Positions 12,271 to 25,482 of a stretch of DNA of 64,000 bases are shown here, piece by piece (within the stretch, counting starts at the first letter, position 1; the number at the start of each line of letters is the position of its first letter). Location of the stretch: NCBI GenBank assembly GCA_028551475.1, contig CM052355.1:2108001-2172000 (forward strand). Direction: 5' to 3'. The notes under the pieces are model-generated. The model did no database searches, had not been told where the DNA came from, and was given only the letters and a program-made list of their open reading frames with translations. The translations under genes were made by a program, and so were the position numbers. This DNA is from Casuarina equisetifolia (Eukaryota; Streptophyta; Magnoliopsida; Fagales; Casuarinaceae).

Positions 12271-12551
12271 CCGAATCATGTTGTCTTCTTTGTTCATCGG
12301 AGCAAGAGATTGATCCATCTCCATCTTTGAAACATTGTAAACAGAGCAAGAGATCATAGTGGTTATCAAAAAGTAAAGCATGGCTCATCACTCGGTGTTT
12401 AATGTTAGGGCAGAGGTGGAGGTTGTTAGTGCAGACCATAGCCTTAGTGGCATTCTATTTTCGGCAAGAATATAAAAGTCCAAAGGCTAATGGCAGGCCT
12501 TAAATGAAGTGGTTGACATGGTGCACCAAAGGCCCTTGTGTCCCCTTATTA

Positions 12552-13122
12552 AACTTCGAGTCTTAAGTTAACTTTTTTCTTATCTTGGCCACGAACACCT
12601 AAAACTAAGCATTTTCTTAACTTTGGTTGTGACAAGGAACAGGACATTAACTTTATGACTCCATCAACCCTAGATATCAATCTCACTCAATAATAAGGCC
12701 TAACACCTATCAACCATTGAAAAAGCAATAAGGTTTTGTTGTAGGGAAGATAGAGTACCATTTTGTGTAAACTCGTGTAAGGAAGAAAAAGGGCCTATCA
12801 ACCATTTTGTGTCATCGTTGAAAAGGGCCTCTTTTGGAGATGTGATTCCAACTTGAGGTCTTTGTTTGTGTGTTTTGTTTTGAATGTGTTTTAGATAATA
12901 ATGACCAACAAAATTTGATTTATCTCTCTTGACACAGCACAAAATCAAGACTTCCTTTTCTTCCCTCTCTTTTGAACTAACTTTCTCTCCTTACATTGGA
13001 CTTCATTCTCTTTTATCACTGATTATTAATTTGTTGAATGCACATGTAGGAAAATGCTCCCAAGCATTACACATGGCCAAGGTGTGTAAAGAATATCCCT
13101 TGTTTATGAGCTTCAAGTATCC
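12552..13122 (-). repeat. 3' LTR of the gypsy element (possibly truncated)
   Basis: About 571 bp, aligning with 16298-16894. Shared blocks include 'actttggttgtgacaagga', 'aatctcact.aataa.gaggcctaac' and 'ggaaaatgctcc..agcatta'. Integrase coding homology runs right up to it, so the junction may be a deletion and the outer LTR edge may be missing. Confidence 0.8.
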
Positions 13123-13129
13123 TACCTTT

Positions 13130-15800
13130 GCCAATATCTCAAAAGGGCCATAGTTTCAGGGAGATAAATTTGGACTACACCTTATCCTTACTATAAGCAA
13201 ATGATAGCACTATAATTGCAAGAATACTAAATCTCCCATTTGGAACTTTCTATTTGTTTTACTCTTATCATACACCTTTTTATCATGTTTTGGGACTCTA
13301 ATAATTTATCCTAAAATTTCCTCAACACATGATCCTTTGTTAGTAACTCGCTCATCGCTACTTCTACCAAAGTAGTTCCTAGAACATAATCAAGTAAACA
13401 AGGAAGGGGTTTATCATAGACTATTTCATAAGGACCTTTTCCCATTAACCCCTATATGCTGGAGTTTTAACACAACTTCGCTTAAGAAAGCCACTTGACC
13501 TAAATTTTTGGTTAATCCTTGACAAAGCACCTCAAATACATCTTTAATACTTTGTTTATTGTCTTAGTTTGCCCATTTGATTGGGGGTGATATGCGGTGG
13601 TGTAGTTTTGACGTATTCCACGAAGATTGGATAACTCCTAGAATAAATTGGTGAACACCAGATCTCTTATCACTCATGATCTTTTGTGGCATATCATATA
13701 GTTTGTAGATGTGTTGGAAAAATACCTTAGACATTAAAGATGTCCTGTAAGGATGATGAATAAGCATGAAGTGACCTATCTTCGATAACCTACTGATGAC
13801 CATTGATATGCAAGTCTTCCCTTTAAAGTCAAGCATTCCTTTTATGAAATCCATAGAAATTCCTACCTAAACCTCTCTTAAAATTAGCAAGGGTTGTAAC
13901 ATACCTACTGGAAACATGTTTAAGGACTTGTTTCTTTGGCAATTAATACTTTTGGCACCATACTTTGACCATTTTTTTCATATGCTTCCAAAAGATAAAT
14001 GACCTGGTCCTTTTGCAAAGTCTTATGGACCCTTCCATAGGTTACGCCATGTATCTCTTCAATCAATGACCTTGAAAGTACTGAATTGAAGCTTAGGTAA
14101 ATATGGCTCTTGGAGAATATCATCCCATTTCTAAGCTGCCACACTTCCCCTAATGATCCTTCCTAATCTGTTGGACAATGCTTCGTATCTTTTGATCTTC
14201 TTTGACCTTGTACTGGATAGGTTCAATCCGTGACGAGATCGGTACTAAAAATGCCAAAAAGGTTCCCTCTTTGTTTACAACTTCTAAATCCTCCATATAT
14301 TTAGCCACTTTCCCACTACTTTATAGAATATTACCTAATTCTCCCTTACAAGAGAGGGTTTCAACTGCATTGTTTTCCTTTCTTGGTTTGTATTAAATGG
14401 TACAGGAGTTGATACCATACCTCTTTTTAACTTTATAAAGGCTACCTCCCTTATCGGGCTCCAATGAAATTTTTTTTTCTTGAGTAATTATGTAAAAGGA
14501 CTAGCTATCTTTCTCTAATCCTGAATAAATATATAATAGTAACATCTAAGACTTGTAAAACCTCTAAGTCCTTTCAATTTCTTTGACATTCCCTACTCAA
14601 CCATGGTTTGTATCTTTTCCTTCTATACTAAACTTCTGCATTGATCATATGCCCTAAATGTTTCACTATTTTCATCCCAAATGAGTAGTTACTCTTCTTC
14701 ATAAATTGTTTATAAGCCCTTAACACTTTAAAGATCCTTTCCACATGGATCAAATATTCTTTCCAACTTTTGCTATAAATAAGGATGTCGTCAAAGAAAA
14801 CTAACACAAACTTCGTTAGAAATTCTTTGAAAATAGAATTCATCAAAACTTGGAAGGTTGAAGGGGCATTACAAAGTCTAAATGGCATTACTAGATATTC
14901 ATAATGACCATAACACATTTGAAAAGCCATCTTGTATACATCATCAGGGTGCATTTTGATCTTACTAGACCTCAAATCTAGCTTGGTAATGATCTTGTCT
15001 CATGTAAATTATCCATTAATCCTTTTGCAATAGGAATAGGAAACCTATCCTTGATTGTCTACTTGTTTAAAAGTCGGTAGTCTATGCATAATCCTCAAGA
15101 TCCACCTTGTTTCCTCACCAATAAGAATGTGGATGAATAAGAACTAGTTCTAGGCTTGATCACCCATGACTTGAGCAATTGTTGGATCATCTTCTCAATT
15201 TCTCCTTTTTGGTAATGAGGATATCTATATAGTCTTGAGGCAATGGGTTCACTTCCTTCCTTAAGGGGTATCCTCTGGTTACGGTCTTTGTCCAGTAATA
15301 CCTTAATTGGTTTGTTGAAAATTCCTTATAATTTGTTCATAAACCCTAAATTTTCTCCACCCATTGATCCCCCTCTACCACCTTTATGATTATGCCAAAC
15401 ATGAGTTGTACCTATACTAAGAAGCCTCAATTTACTTCTCTAAGCTCCTTAAGATAACTTTTCCCACTGAGTAGATTCTCACAACTTCTTATAACTTGCA
15501 ATATCACTAGCTTGTCGTTCACCTTAAAAGACATTTGTATCAAGGTGAAATCCAACAATATGGATCCTAAAGTCTTTAGCCATTGTGCTACCAACACTAC
15601 CTCTATTCTTGGCATTTGGAATACATAAATATCCAACTTCATAGTCACCCCTCTCTATAGATAAAGCAACATTCTTACATTCCCAAGCACTTTTCAATTT
15701 TTGTCCATTAGACATCGTTACATCCATTTTCTTACTCTCTGTGGTTCTTAATCCCCATTTCTTGGCCAACCTCACACTTATGAAGTTATGAGTACTCTCT
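13130..15800 (-). pseudogene. Gypsy pol pseudogene (PR-RT-IN)
   Basis: Read on the minus strand. Protease-region homology at about 15775-15427 (RLAKKWGL, then in another frame WLKTLGSILLDF). Reverse transcriptase at about 15230-14628: YPHYQKGEIEKMIQQLLKS, then CIDYRLLNK, then the open stretch with YGHYEYLVMPFRLCNAPSTF and the catalytic box FFDDILIYSKS. Integrase zinc-finger/core region at 14144-13564 and then YHPQSNGQT, and a C-terminal piece with YGPFEILAKVG near 13140. Many stops and frameshifts break the frame, so the element is not autonomous. The box is the plant gypsy type, but the clade is not determined. Confidence 0.88.
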
Positions 15801-16297
15801 CATTGGATCTCCTACCTAATGCCCCCTTCACATCACACCAAGAATATCTTTATCCACAATTCTTCAAGTATAACATATTGTTCTCTTATTTTTTTCAATT
15901 TACAATTCTTTAGCATATAGAGTAGACACATATTAGCAATAATGAGGAGCCATGGGAAAAAGTTTGTTAACACATTTCATAGCTTATAATGGTAGAAAAG
16001 ACAACATCTTTTACGTCATAGAAAAATAAACTCATGCTGCTGACATTCATGTGTCTTTTACATTATAGAAAAATGATGCTACTGACATTCTACTGACATT
16101 CATGCATCTACAACAATTCCTTTATAGCATTTAGTATTTTTTCCACATTATTTAATTATGGAATAACACATGGGAAAAGAATAAGTGCTCTGTCATGAAG
16201 GCCAAAATGTGTTGCATGTTCAGGACGGTAACGAAAACGTCAAAAGAAAAAGAACAAAAAAGAAGTGAAATACAATAGAATTCCACAGAATAAGTTG

Positions 16298-16894
16298 AAC
16301 TTCAAGTCTCAAGTTGACCTTTTTCTTGTCCCGGCCACGGATACCTAAAACTCGCCTTTTGTTCACCTAAGGACTATGTATTTTGCTTGACTTTGGTTGT
16401 GACAAGGAGCAATATGAGAACTTTTTGACCCTATCAACCTCATATAACAATCTCACTGAATAACGAGGCCTAACATCTTCCAACCATTGAAAAAACAAAA
16501 AGCTTTTGTTGTAGGGAAGAGAGAGTAGCATTTAGTGTGAACTTGTGTAGGGAAAAAAAAGTGCTAAGAACCTTGGGGTGTCGTCATTGAAAAGGGCCTA
16601 TCTCAGAGATGCGATTCTTGCTTCTGGTTTTTATTTGTGTGTCTTGTCTTGAATGTGGTTTAGATAACAATGACCAACAGAATTTAATTTCTCTCTCCTG
16701 ACACACAACATAAAACCGGGACTTCCTTCCCTTCCCTCTCCGTTTAATTGACTTTCTCTTTTCACATTGGACTTCGTTCTATCTTACCACCTATTATCTG
16801 ATTTGTTGGGCGGACATGAAGGAAAATGCTCCTGAGCATTACGCATGGCCGGATTGTCTAAAGAATATCCTTTGCTTATAAGCTTGAGGTATCT
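16298..16894 (-). repeat. 5' LTR of the gypsy element
   Basis: Partner of 12552-13122, about 597 bp over the shared part. As the element is on the minus strand this is the upstream LTR. It may extend further right than 16894, because the left copy looks truncated on that side. No clear tRNA primer-binding site was seen next to it. Confidence 0.75.
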
Positions 16895-19800
16895 ATGGTT
16901 TTATAAAGGTAATGATCGTGTGCCTCTTTTGTAAACGAAAAGGGCCATTATTTAATGTTTGTTAAGCTGCATTTCACGAAAACGACTGTGTTTTGGGTCT
17001 ATCTAAACTTTTTTAGTCGTGAACTCTTGAAAACGACCAAAGAAGTCCTGATGAGACCAAGCTATGTTTGTGAGCTCTCTCTAATTTCTTGGATTTGTGT
17101 TTGTTTTAGTTGTGTTCTGAACTGAGAGTGGTAAAAGGAACTCGTACTAGCCTTTGGCCGGTGGGTTGAATCCTGAAACTTGTGCTTTCCTTAAATCAAT
17201 TGGTTCTTAGGAGGATAAAGGCCGATTGAAATCTTGACCTTTTTGGTGGGTATTTTGGCTTACGACAAACCTTTTGGTTCTTGGGAAAAGCTAACTAAGT
17301 TGATAGAGAAATTGTGATGTTTATAAAAAGTCTTGAAAGGGTATAATTAATTTGGGTATTAATAAGCTAAAGCTTAAGGAGGAAATTTGGCTAACACAGG
17401 ATAAAGATTGAGTTTAGGCAACCATAACCAGCTGAAGGAGGAGGAAAAACATTGATCTTGGGTTGGGGTTCAGATTGGGTTTCATTAATTAATAGGCCCA
17501 TCACTAGGTCATAGCCCCGACTACATTACAGTATCTCAAATCTTCCCAAATAAATTTTTTAAAATCCCTAAAAGGATTTTTTTTTTAATGAAAGGTCAAG
17601 TATTATATATCATAAAAAAAATACAATTGTTTGGTTACACAAAAAGAAAAAGAAAAGAATTCCTTACAATGATAGAAAATCAAAGTAAGTTTATAATATC
17701 AAGACCTTAAGTTTTTTATTCAATGAAGGCAATACAAAAGTTACGATCACAAAATAATTTACTCATTTTACCTTATCTTTATCTCCTATTAAATAGACCT
17801 AATTCCTAATTGGGTCTCTCAAACTCCAAACATAACTAGATTATTATTTTTCTATTTTTTTTTAACTTACCTACTCACTCACGTAGTTTTGGAATGTCAA
17901 ACCTGAGACCAATTGGTCCTAGACAATATCAATTGATCATTGAGTTAGGCTCTTGTTGACAACATAACTAGGTTTGACTGTTTCAAATCCTTAATCTTAT
18001 TATAAAATAGTAATAAATCAAAACTTAATTATTTAAAAGGTCTAATAATAAAGTAAAACTTACAAATAAGTATCTAAAACCCAAGCTCATCTTGAGACTC
18101 TATCACGATAGAATTTACCTTCATCCAAAAAAGAGAACAAATCGAAACTCATATGTTTTACATCACATATGTCTGATTCCTTAAATGGAATCCCTCGATT
18201 TGTTATTATACCATGTAAAAAATTAAAATAAATTAAAGATAAAAAATAAAAAATAAAAAATAAAAATATTTTAGAACAAGAGTTCAAATAATAAGGATTA
18301 ATAAATATAAAATAAAAGGCTTCCCTCTAAGGAATCCCATTGTGACTGCTTTTTGACCAAATGCTTTCAAAAGGGTCACCTTGTTCGGGCAAACTTTTCT
18401 CAGGCGTTCTCGGGAAGTTGCCAAACCGACCCGAGACAAGAGCCCCGTCTTCGGGGTAAATAATTAGGATATTGAAGTCATAGTCTGGAGAAGCAAGCTG
18501 AAACCAAAAATTTCCCCATTTTTTGGAAATTCAAAATAAAATTTACCACTGATTGGATTTGTAATAAGTAGATGTAATAAGTAGATTCACGACGGGAATG
18601 CCAGACCGTTGGATGTACAGGCTTCTTGAAGCTCTGACTAAACCAAATGCCAGAAGTATAATTTGGTAAAGTTGGGATTCAGCATGCCATCTCCAAGTGA
18701 TTCTTGATACAAGCAAGGTTTTAAGTTTCCTGACTTGGCATGTGACGGTGGATATGAAATTCAAAGGTACGAGTCAAACTCGTCACTGCTTTTTCCATTG
18801 TGTGTGTGTGTGTTAACCCAATTTTTTCCTGAGCCATTTTAAGTGACTTGACGAAGCTATATGTATTCAAAGGTACTTACCCAACACAAAAAGAAATTAA
18901 AAAAGAGAGAGAGAGAAAGAGAGCAGGTATTATTTCTAATTTACTTGGGGCATTTTGTTTCGTTTTATTGCCATATGCGATCATTATTAGCCCACTGTAA
19001 GTAGATTCATAGAAATGACTCCGTGGTACTTGTTAAGAACATGATTATCATATAAATTTTTTGGATCTCAAGCATTCTTCTACTTGGAAGGACAGGCCTT
19101 GGCTCAGTGACATTTTTTGAGCCAAACCTTTACAGGCAATCCCATTGGTCATGATTGGATTATTGAATGGATGCATTTAAATTAGTGGGGGAAAGAATAT
19201 GATTGGATTACGGAATGGATGCATTTAAATTAGTGAGGGAAAGAATGCGCATACCGTTGTCCTGGAGATTATAGGCCTGGATCCGGGCTCTCACGCTTGA
19301 GCGCCTTATGGGCTTGGATTAATTCGGCCGAACCGAACTTAAGTGGATTACGGACAGTGGTTTCACTAGCCAACAAAGTTCCTCCTTCCCCGGAACGACC
19401 CTTCCCTCCTCCGTTGCTGGTACTCTCTTCCTCTCTCCGACACTAACGCGCACAAACGCATACGCATAAACCTGACGGTTCAAGTTAGTTGTTTTTTTTT
19501 TTTTTCTTCTTCTATTTTTTACCCTGATCTTCTGTTTTGAGTTCGAGATCGGCTACAATTTTGTGTTTTGCTCCCGCATTTGACTCCTGTAAGCCTGTTA
19601 TGTTTCTTGGATTTGCTTTGGATTTGATAAGTTTGGATCTTTCTTGAGATGGCTGGTAATTGATACCGGAGGGTTTTTCCTCAACCGTATTGTTGGGTGT
19701 TTGACATTTCTCTCGAAAATCCACTGCCATTTTCTCGATTTGGACAGCTCGCATTGTTGGAGGGATTTGAGAGGTGTGGGGGTTACTTACATTTCTTGTA

Positions 19801-20926
19801 AATTCACGGACAAGTGCGGAGATGGTCCTGATGTGACGATTTTGAATTGTGTAAACGGCAGATCAAGATTTTCAAAATTTTCTTTTCCACGGGCACCAAT
19901 TCGATTTTGTTGAACCAGAAATCAAAAGTTCTACAAGTTCTGATTTCTGTAGATAGATTACTTGGACATTATTTCCCATTATCAACTTCATTTCCGTAAC
20001 CTAAGAGATCGGACGTTCAACCATATGATTAGTTGCGAAGTACGGCGCTCGACTATAATGCTTTCTTAAATATGTCGTAGGCCATTTTGTGTGGGTCTCG
20101 TGGGAGTCAGAGAAGTGCACCTTCGCTTGTGTTGGGTGCCTAGCTAATCATGGAGGTGCCCGGATAATTATTTATCCATAGACATACAATAGAGTCTTAA
20201 AAAATGGGACCTTTATATATGGGTTAATAGGTACGTGGAAGAAAATAGATTAAAGTGCCAAATATAACTCAATACTGCTTTTTCAGTTTATTGGTTTCTA
20301 GGGGGCAGGCTGCTGCACACACTTTCAGTTCTTGTTACCATCAGCGATGGAGATGTAACTGTTGTAAATGGTGTAACTTTTCTATTGTTCATTTAGGCCC
20401 ATCATGGGTTATACAAGCCCATTACAGCCCAACTAGTATGTTGTAGCAGCAAGAACCGTATAAGGTATCTTGCTGCTCTTAGTCTTCTTCATCTTCCACG
20501 TACATGTAAGAACGATATTTTTCTCTTGATTTATGATAGTGGTTTTCACCGTCTTCCACTCAAAACAGATCTTTTAACAGTAACATAGGCTAGTCCAGAT
20601 GAGCCGCTAAACCTGTAGGTCAGTTACCTGCATATAATTATTAATCAGCATCCACAAGTATCTGAAAAAGAAATCTTTTAGATCATTTGGAGAGGTTTTC
20701 AATTTTCTGAACGTAATCTAAACTCTAGTCCTGCAAAACATGACCTAGGCCCAGGTATCATCCTGCATCTACCATGTAGGTGTTTATCACCTTTACTTAT
20801 TAAATTTGTGTACCTTAAGTATTCTTGTTGTTTCTCTTGTTGGACTCATTGCATTCTTGACCTTAAATGCGTCCTGTCTATTTGTTCTGTGTTCTTATTT
20901 GATGCTTATTTTGATTTTGACTTCAG
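16895..20926. other. Intergenic, no gene recognised
   Basis: About 4 kb with no convincing coding exon. It includes A/T-rich low-complexity runs (18235-18265) and, at about 19360-19480, a C/T-rich stretch resembling a plant promoter or 5' UTR. The first exon of VPS53 should lie here, but I could not find its peptide. Part of 19360-20900 may be its decayed 5' region. Confidence 0.5.
19151..19249 (+). repeat. Short tandem duplication, unit about 49 bp
   Basis: 'tgattggatta.tgaatggatgcatttaaattagtg' occurs twice in immediate succession with three or four differences. Confidence 0.9.
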
Positions 20927-22578
20927 AGGCATCGATATCTGGTGTGGAGCCTCTCATGCAAAAGATACATGGTGAGATTCGTAGTGTGGATGCTGGCATA
21001 TTAGCAGCTGTTCGTCAGCAGGTCATCATCTCGATTCTCTATAGTATTTGGAGCTGATTAGTCTTTGTTTGGCCTTTGCCATTTTCAATATTTGGTTACT
21101 CTTATTGGTAACGTGTTCTTGCATATGAAAAACATGATTAATCTTTTATCTTTAATATGAAAACTACTGTTATTTTTTTTTAATTGGTCGGCTTCTGTGT
21201 CTTCAGAGTAATCCTGATACTAAAGCCACTGAAGATCTTGCCGCTGCCGTGTGCGCTTGTGGAGGTACGGTCGTAAGATATGAAGTTCTGGACATCTCTT
21301 CATGTTATCATCAAAGCTGGTCGTGTGGATTTTGTTTTACCACGTCAAGCAACTGCTTAATTTGACAAGATCAAGCATCTGCTTAATTTAACAAGATCAA
21401 GCATCTTAATGTTGTACTGGCATTTGTCTTCGTTTGGGTTTGTCTATGTATTCATTTTGTTTAGATATTTGTTTTGTTTCCCTTCAAGCAGGCGCTCATG
21501 TATAAGATCCAAGAGATAAAAAGCAAAGCTGAGCAAAGTGAAACGATGGTACAGGAACATGCGGTGAAATAAAAAAGGTGAACTTTGCAAAGAAGCATGT
21601 AACAACTACAACCATGGCTCTTCATCGTCTTACCGTGCTAGGTTTGTCTCTACTATCCTTGTATGTTAGTGCAAGAGCTTTCCTTGAGGGCTCTCTATAG
21701 TTTTTTTCTCATTAGATTTGTCAATTAAAAGACTATGGATTAGAATTTCTTTTTTGTTTTTTTGGGACTTGAACGGGATATATTCGATTCCTGCAAATGA
21801 GATGGGTTAAAATGTCCATCAATCAAAAGCCGAACAGGAAAATATAAAAACAGCTGTATGCAGTTTGCTTGCTACTGGTTTTGTGCCAGGATATCAATGG
21901 AAGATACATGTTTATGATCATAAGCTTTATATATGGAACACATCCCATAGTTAGCAACAGTGTTTGGCAACTTGGTTGTAAGTATAGAAGCAGAACAAAG
22001 ATTCAAAGATGCCCGTTTCTGATTGTAAACGTTTCAAATAAAGTATTCTCTACTTGACATCTTGGTTGCAAATTCAAATAAGATGTAGATGAAAGACAGC
22101 CCTTTTCAAGCATATACATTACACTCCTTATATGGATAGAGCATGGGTGGGCTGGCAGTAACCTGAATAACTTATTCTGTTGGCATCCTGGGTGGCCATA
22201 TTTAGGTTTATTTGAACGTTGAGAAACCTACTTGGCCATAATATATTTGAACAAGGGGCCTGAGTTTCAGTTATTTAATCACTTATTTGTGTTAAGTTAG
22301 GTCAATTCCATTTCTTATATGTTGTCTTTTTTTCTTCTTCTCTGTTGTGATGTTCTGTTCGTCCAGTGGTTCACTTTTTTGACTTTCTAAGCTCATGAAC
22401 CTGTGGCCAGTTTGGAAGTTATGCTTATATAATGTTAGTCAGATCTGCTTACCCGAATGCTATAAACTTTAGCAGTCTTTTTACTGCCTGAACATTGCAC
22501 TGCCACAATTACAATACCTGCTCACAACCTTTCTTCTTATTCCCACCTCACATGATTGATCCTTTTAGGTGTGTTCTC

Positions 22579-22611
<33 letters not shown>

Positions 22612-25482
22612 CACATGCGCACACTCATGTAGGTGTGTGTTAATATCTATAGATCATGTTCAAAATACCCATTCACCTGACTGAGCTATTGAACCCGTCC
22701 AAACCAACCAAATTCAGTCATTTTTCATCAGGTCGGATAAAATTGGAGTTAAAATTAAGGGCTGGGTTGGTATTCATCTTATGTGGCCAGAAAACTGTCT
22801 GAACCTGACCTGACCTGACCTGATCTCTCTAATTATTTATATGCATCCTTATAGTTTCAATTCAGTCTTCTAAACCCGGGGCTGAGCCAGCCCTCATACC
22901 TTTCAGTCTTCACTTTTCAGACAAAAAAAGGCCCTCCACCTCACTGGTGCATTTTCTCACTGTTCAAACTTGTGCGCTGCAGTTTCTGTCATTTTCTCAT
23001 CTTCTGCTTGGGGGTTTTCTTTCGTCCTCATAGGATTTTAGACGTCACCATTGTTCTCTTGGTCTCTGCCTGATGTAGAATGAGAAATCAGCAGAGATTG
23101 ACAAATTTGTGTTTGTTTGCTCGCTCCTTTTTTTTTGTTGATTTTCTTTGTTGTTCTAAAGATCATTGTGCTTGGTGACACGTGACACCTAAACTTCTAG
23201 AACTCCTTCAGAGATCTGTGCTTGGCCACTTGCTGAAGTTCTAAATCTCTTTCTCCCCAGTTGTCTTTCCTAACTGACTACTGTTTGAAACTACTTGCGT
23301 CTGGGTTGGCTTAATTCAACCTGTATTTATTCCTGCAATTTCCCTGTGGTTCAGAAGTTGGAAGTACCTGCCTTCCAGCCAGCCCGACATGGTCAGGTTA
23401 CAGCCCTTTATCTATATTTATACCTACGTACTTCTATACACACATAGGTATACACAGAATTAGCATTGGAGCATAGCCTTTGAGTGTATATGCAACCAGC
23501 ATAATTGCCATTTATCACAGATTTAGGGCACTCAGTATGGTATCCACATGCAAATTCATACTTACACCCTTTTCCCTGCCATGATAGTCTCTGCTGTTGG
23601 GCAGCTTCACCTTATGGCTTCCAAAAGACAATTTAAGGAGGCAGCTGCACAGCTAGAGGTACCTTCAGTGTTAGTAAATTACATGCAGTCAATCTTCCTG
23701 CCCTTTTATATTTCTTTCTCTGGTGTGCTGTAGCTTCTTGTTTTTAACTCTCTAATGGCACAAATGTTTTGCCTCTGTTGAATACCTTCACATTAGGTTT
23801 TGGTTTTACAATTTGAAATGAAATTGCGATTATTAATCTGCTGGTTTTGTTATAAATTTGACAGACTAGACGATGTAGAACTGATTTCTTTTCTCCTCAT
23901 CTATCTCAGGATATATGAACATCAGCATACATTAGGAATAAGTGGCTTGTTTTGATGTGGTAAAGGTTTAGGAATAGTCCGCACTTGGTAAAATAGGAAT
24001 TCTATTCATGGAACGAAATGCTTGATGGGGCTTAATTTAACAGTGCAAGCTGCAGTTTATTGCAGCCCAGAAAATTGGTATAGTTAAAAGGAGTTAAGAA
24101 CCATCATCATAGAATTTCTGAAATATACTAGTATCACTAATGAAGTAGTGTATGTTTATAAGTTTCTTTTCCAATGTATTTAAGACTGTGAACCAATTAT
24201 GTAGCCACTTTGAAGCCTATAGGGATGTTCCAAAGATCACAGAACTCAGGGAGAAGTTTAAGAATATCAAGTAAATTCTCAGGTCAAATGTATTTTCTGA
24301 TTTCTCCTGGTAAGCCATGGCTAAGGTTCTTGCTGTATATAAGAGCCAATTTACATAACCACTAAAACGCCACCACTCTTTTTCTTTTTCCTTCTTGATA
24401 TCTCAAATTAACTTTGTTGTTTTTGTGGTATCCAATTTGCTGCTGTAGTATGTTTGTAGCTGAGGCTTGTGACAGTTAGATGACAATTTAATTTCTTTTT
24501 GGTTTCCTTCTTTTTTTTTTTGGGTCTTCACATTACTCTTCCTTTTTAATAAGTTTCATCTCCCGCTCCAAAGTCAGGCGTTGAACACTGTGTACAACTA
24601 TTTGTGCAATTGAGAAACTGAGCTACTTTTTTTCATGGAGGAGAATTGAGATTAACTTGCCAAAGCTTCTACTTTCGTGTGTTGTTTAGGATTTTCTAAT
24701 GTTTCATAAACCTTTGATTTTCCTTGCGAAGTTTCTTTCATTCTTTTACACCTGCAGTCATAATTGAGTGGTACTTCTATTACCTGTTGTTTGGCACATC
24801 TAGAGTTCATCTTCAATATAAGTTGCTGATAATGAAACATTGCCTATTGATCGTCAACTTCATGTACATCCGGGGTTGAATTTCTATGGTAGTTTGATAT
24901 TAATGTCATTTACTGATTCTGGTCATCACAAGTTTTCTTATGGTTCTTGGAATCCACTTCTCACTATGTGACATCTAAATTAGGTATCATTTTTCAGGAA
25001 TCTATATTGCTACTATTCTATAATGTTCTCTGTATCTTTTAAGTTTTTCATTCTTTTTCCGTTTTCCGTCTTTTAATCTCAGCTTAGGTACTGGAAAAGA
25101 GATGGAAGAAACTAATTTACTACGGCAGTTATCTGATGCCTGCTTGGTTGTTGATGCTTTGGAGCCATCCGTGAGAGAGGAGTTGGTAAACAATTTTTGC
25201 AGCCGGGAGCTTACTTCATATGAACAAATTTTTGAAGGACCTAGAATGTCTAACTTATGTTTTTTTGGTTATGCTTTCTTTCTAAAGAAGATCACTTCAT
25301 ATGTCCTTTAATTTGGAATTAATTTCCTTTATATCATTAGAACTGGCTAAGTTGGATAAAACTGAAGGGAGATATGCATGGATCAAGCGTCAAATAAGAG
25401 CAAATGAAGAAATTTGGAAGCTTTTTCCTTCTTCGTGGCATGTTCCTTGTCGCCTCTGTGTCCAGTTTTGTAAGAAAACAAG
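20927..25482 (+). pseudogene. VPS53: VPS53 (GARP/EARP tethering subunit) pseudogene, N-terminal third
   Basis: VPS53 is a subunit of the GARP/EARP complexes that tether endosome-derived vesicles at the trans-Golgi. Seven exons are recognised: 20927-21021 (SISGVEPLMQKIHGEIRSVD, AGILAAVRQQ), 21207-21264, 21492-21641 (MYKIQEIKSKAEQSETMVQE), 23588-23658 (SAVGQLHLMASKRQFKEAAA), 24185-24309 (NQLCSHFEAYRDVPKITELR), 25083-25238 (EETNLLRQLSDACLVVDALE) and 25341-25482 (ELAKLDKTEGRYAWIKRQIR). Lesions: an apparent extra base near 21255, a lost base near 21558 leading to TAA at 21570, a Q-to-stop change at 24272-24274, and no GT donor after 25238. Homology ends at the FCKKTR exon, leaving out roughly the C-terminal two thirds; the first exon was also not found. 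Intron positions are retained, so it arose from a DNA copy or is the decayed original. Identity is very sure, and non-function nearly so. Confidence 0.93.
22579..22606 (+). repeat. (CA)n microsatellite
   Basis: About 14 uninterrupted CA units inside the 1.9 kb intron of the VPS53 pseudogene. Confidence 0.95.

Larger units (their letters stand above)
12552..16894 (-). mobile_element. Decayed Ty3-gypsy LTR retrotransposon
   Basis: A minus-strand pol remnant (about 15800-13130) lies between two related direct repeats (12552-13122 and 16298-16894), the expected plan for an LTR element. The domain order on the minus strand is protease, reverse transcriptase, integrase. The interior is only about 3.2 kb and no gag is recognisable between 15800 and 16297, so gag has been lost. 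The two LTRs differ at many positions, implying an old insertion. Target-site duplications could not be identified. Confidence 0.85.

Noticed and set aside
12257-12439. Minus-strand peptide with FKDGDGSIS, resembling an EF-hand loop
   Set aside because: Only one loop-like string, no second hand or helices, and it lies in sequence next to a decayed repeat.
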